From an uncultured Eubacteriales bacterium (GTDB lineage Bacteria > Bacillota > Clostridia > Oscillospirales > Oscillospiraceae): a DNA stretch of 5,451 nt. Below, one piece after another: positions 4,972 to 5,451 of this stretch. A program made the translations under genes and the position numbers. The stretch spans positions 1 through 5,451 of the forward strand of contig URQA01000159.1 in NCBI GenBank assembly GCA_900549885.1, given 5' to 3'. Position 1 is the stretch's first letter. The number at the start of each line of letters is the position of its first letter. The notes beneath the pieces were generated by a model. That model worked only from the letters and a program-made list of their open reading frames with translations, did not search any database and had not been told where the DNA came from.

Positions 4972-4987
4972 CAGCAAAGAGGAAAAA

Positions 4988-5451
4988 TTACTTATGATCC
5001 ACGCTGTACATATGCTCGATGAGGTCCAGCACCTTGTTGGAGTAGCCCATCTCGTTGTCGTACCAGGACACGACCTTCACGAAGGTGTCGGTCAGGGCAA
5101 TACCGGCCTTGGCATCGAAGATGGAGGTGCGGGGATCGCCCAGGAAGTCGCTGGACACCACATCCTCGTCGGTGTAACCCAGGATGCCCTTCAGTTCGCC
5201 CTCGCTGGCTTCCTTCATGGCGGCGCAAATCTCGTCATACTTGGCGGGCTTGGCCAGGTTAACGGTCAGGTCCACCACGGACACGTCCAGAGTGGGTACG
5301 CGCATGGACATACCGGTGAGCTTGCCGTTCAGGGAAGGGATGACCTTGCCCACAGCCTTGGCCGCGCCGGTGGAGGAGGGGATAATGTTGCCGGAAGCGG
5401 CGCGGCCGCCCCGCCAGTCCTTCATGGACACGCCGTCCACGGTCTTCTGGG
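4988..5451 (-). CDS. gap: Glyceraldehyde-3-phosphate dehydrogenase, C-terminal part, 5' end outside window
   Basis: This is the glycolytic enzyme that oxidises glyceraldehyde-3-phosphate with NAD and phosphate to 1,3-bisphosphoglycerate in the cytoplasm. The frame is open from the window edge (QKTVDG...) to TAA at 4988-4990, about 154 codons. It covers the catalytic-domain part after the active cysteine, which lies outside. Hallmarks are KDWRGGRAA, NIIPSSTGAAKAVGKV, LNGKLTGMSMRVPT, VSVVDLTV, KGILGYT, DVVSSDF, SIFDAKAGIAL and the near-universal VSWYDNEMGYSNKVLDL close to the C-terminus. GTG at 5440 is an internal valine, not a start, because the conserved sequence runs on to the window edge. 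The gene is GC-rich and converges on the membrane GH23-like gene with a shared terminator. NAD-type rather than NADP-type use is likely but cannot be judged without the N-terminal Rossmann part. Confidence 0.97.
   Translation of the reverse strand, partial: QKTVDGVSMKDWRGGRAASGNIIPSSTGAAKAVGKVIPSLNGKLTGMSMRVPTLDVSVVDLTVNLAKPAKYDEICAAMKEASEGELKGILGYTDEDVVSSDFLGDPRTSIFDAKAGIALTDTFVKVVSWYDNEMGYSNKVLDLIEHMYSVDHK

Overview
This looks like a chromosomal segment of a fairly GC-rich Clostridia member, perhaps an Oscillospiraceae-type gut bacterium. That is inferred from strong GGAGG ribosome sites, a YerC/TrpR-type regulator, a single-chain PurL and GC-rich housekeeping genes beside AT-richer genes. 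The genus cannot be read from the sequence. Both ends are housekeeping genes cut by the window: the 3' end of purL (+) at the left and the 3' part of gap (glyceraldehyde-3-phosphate dehydrogenase, -) at the right.

Bases 1-460 hold the PurL C-terminus and a strong bidirectional hairpin. This hairpin also ends a converging 101-residue XRE-type repressor gene (453-758, -). The XRE gene is divergent from an AT-rich four-gene cluster on + (883-1770). The cluster encodes a 145-residue single-pass membrane protein and three mini-proteins of 41, 51 and 41 residues rich in paired cysteines, two of them zinc-ribbon-like. The 124-base divergent control region has promoter-like elements on both strands that share one self-complementary TTGCAA box, with a separate palindrome cluster over each promoter. 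A GC-rich hairpin at 1771-1810 closes the cluster.

Bases 1821-2573 (-) are a two-gene operon: a YerC-like TrpR-superfamily regulator and, 3 bases downstream, an unrecognised 146-residue protein whose ribosome site lies inside the last codons of the regulator. Divergent from it is a 383-residue calcineurin-like metallophosphoesterase (2724-3875, +) with a C-terminal extension that ends in an SH3-like stretch. After 18 bases comes an AT-richer gene (3894-4916, +) for a polytopic membrane protein. Its C-terminal domain resembles a goose-lysozyme/lytic-transglycosylase (GH23-like) fold, with Glu, GIMQV and AYNxGP signatures. A hairpin at 4930-4971 separates it from the converging gap gene.

The parts most worth following up are the XRE-controlled cluster of cysteine-rich mini-genes and the membrane-tethered GH23-like protein. 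Both are AT-richer insertions among conserved GC-rich genes. No RNA genes, CRISPR arrays, insertion sequences or riboswitches were seen. Once the mini-genes are counted, no gap longer than 300 bases lacks a gene.
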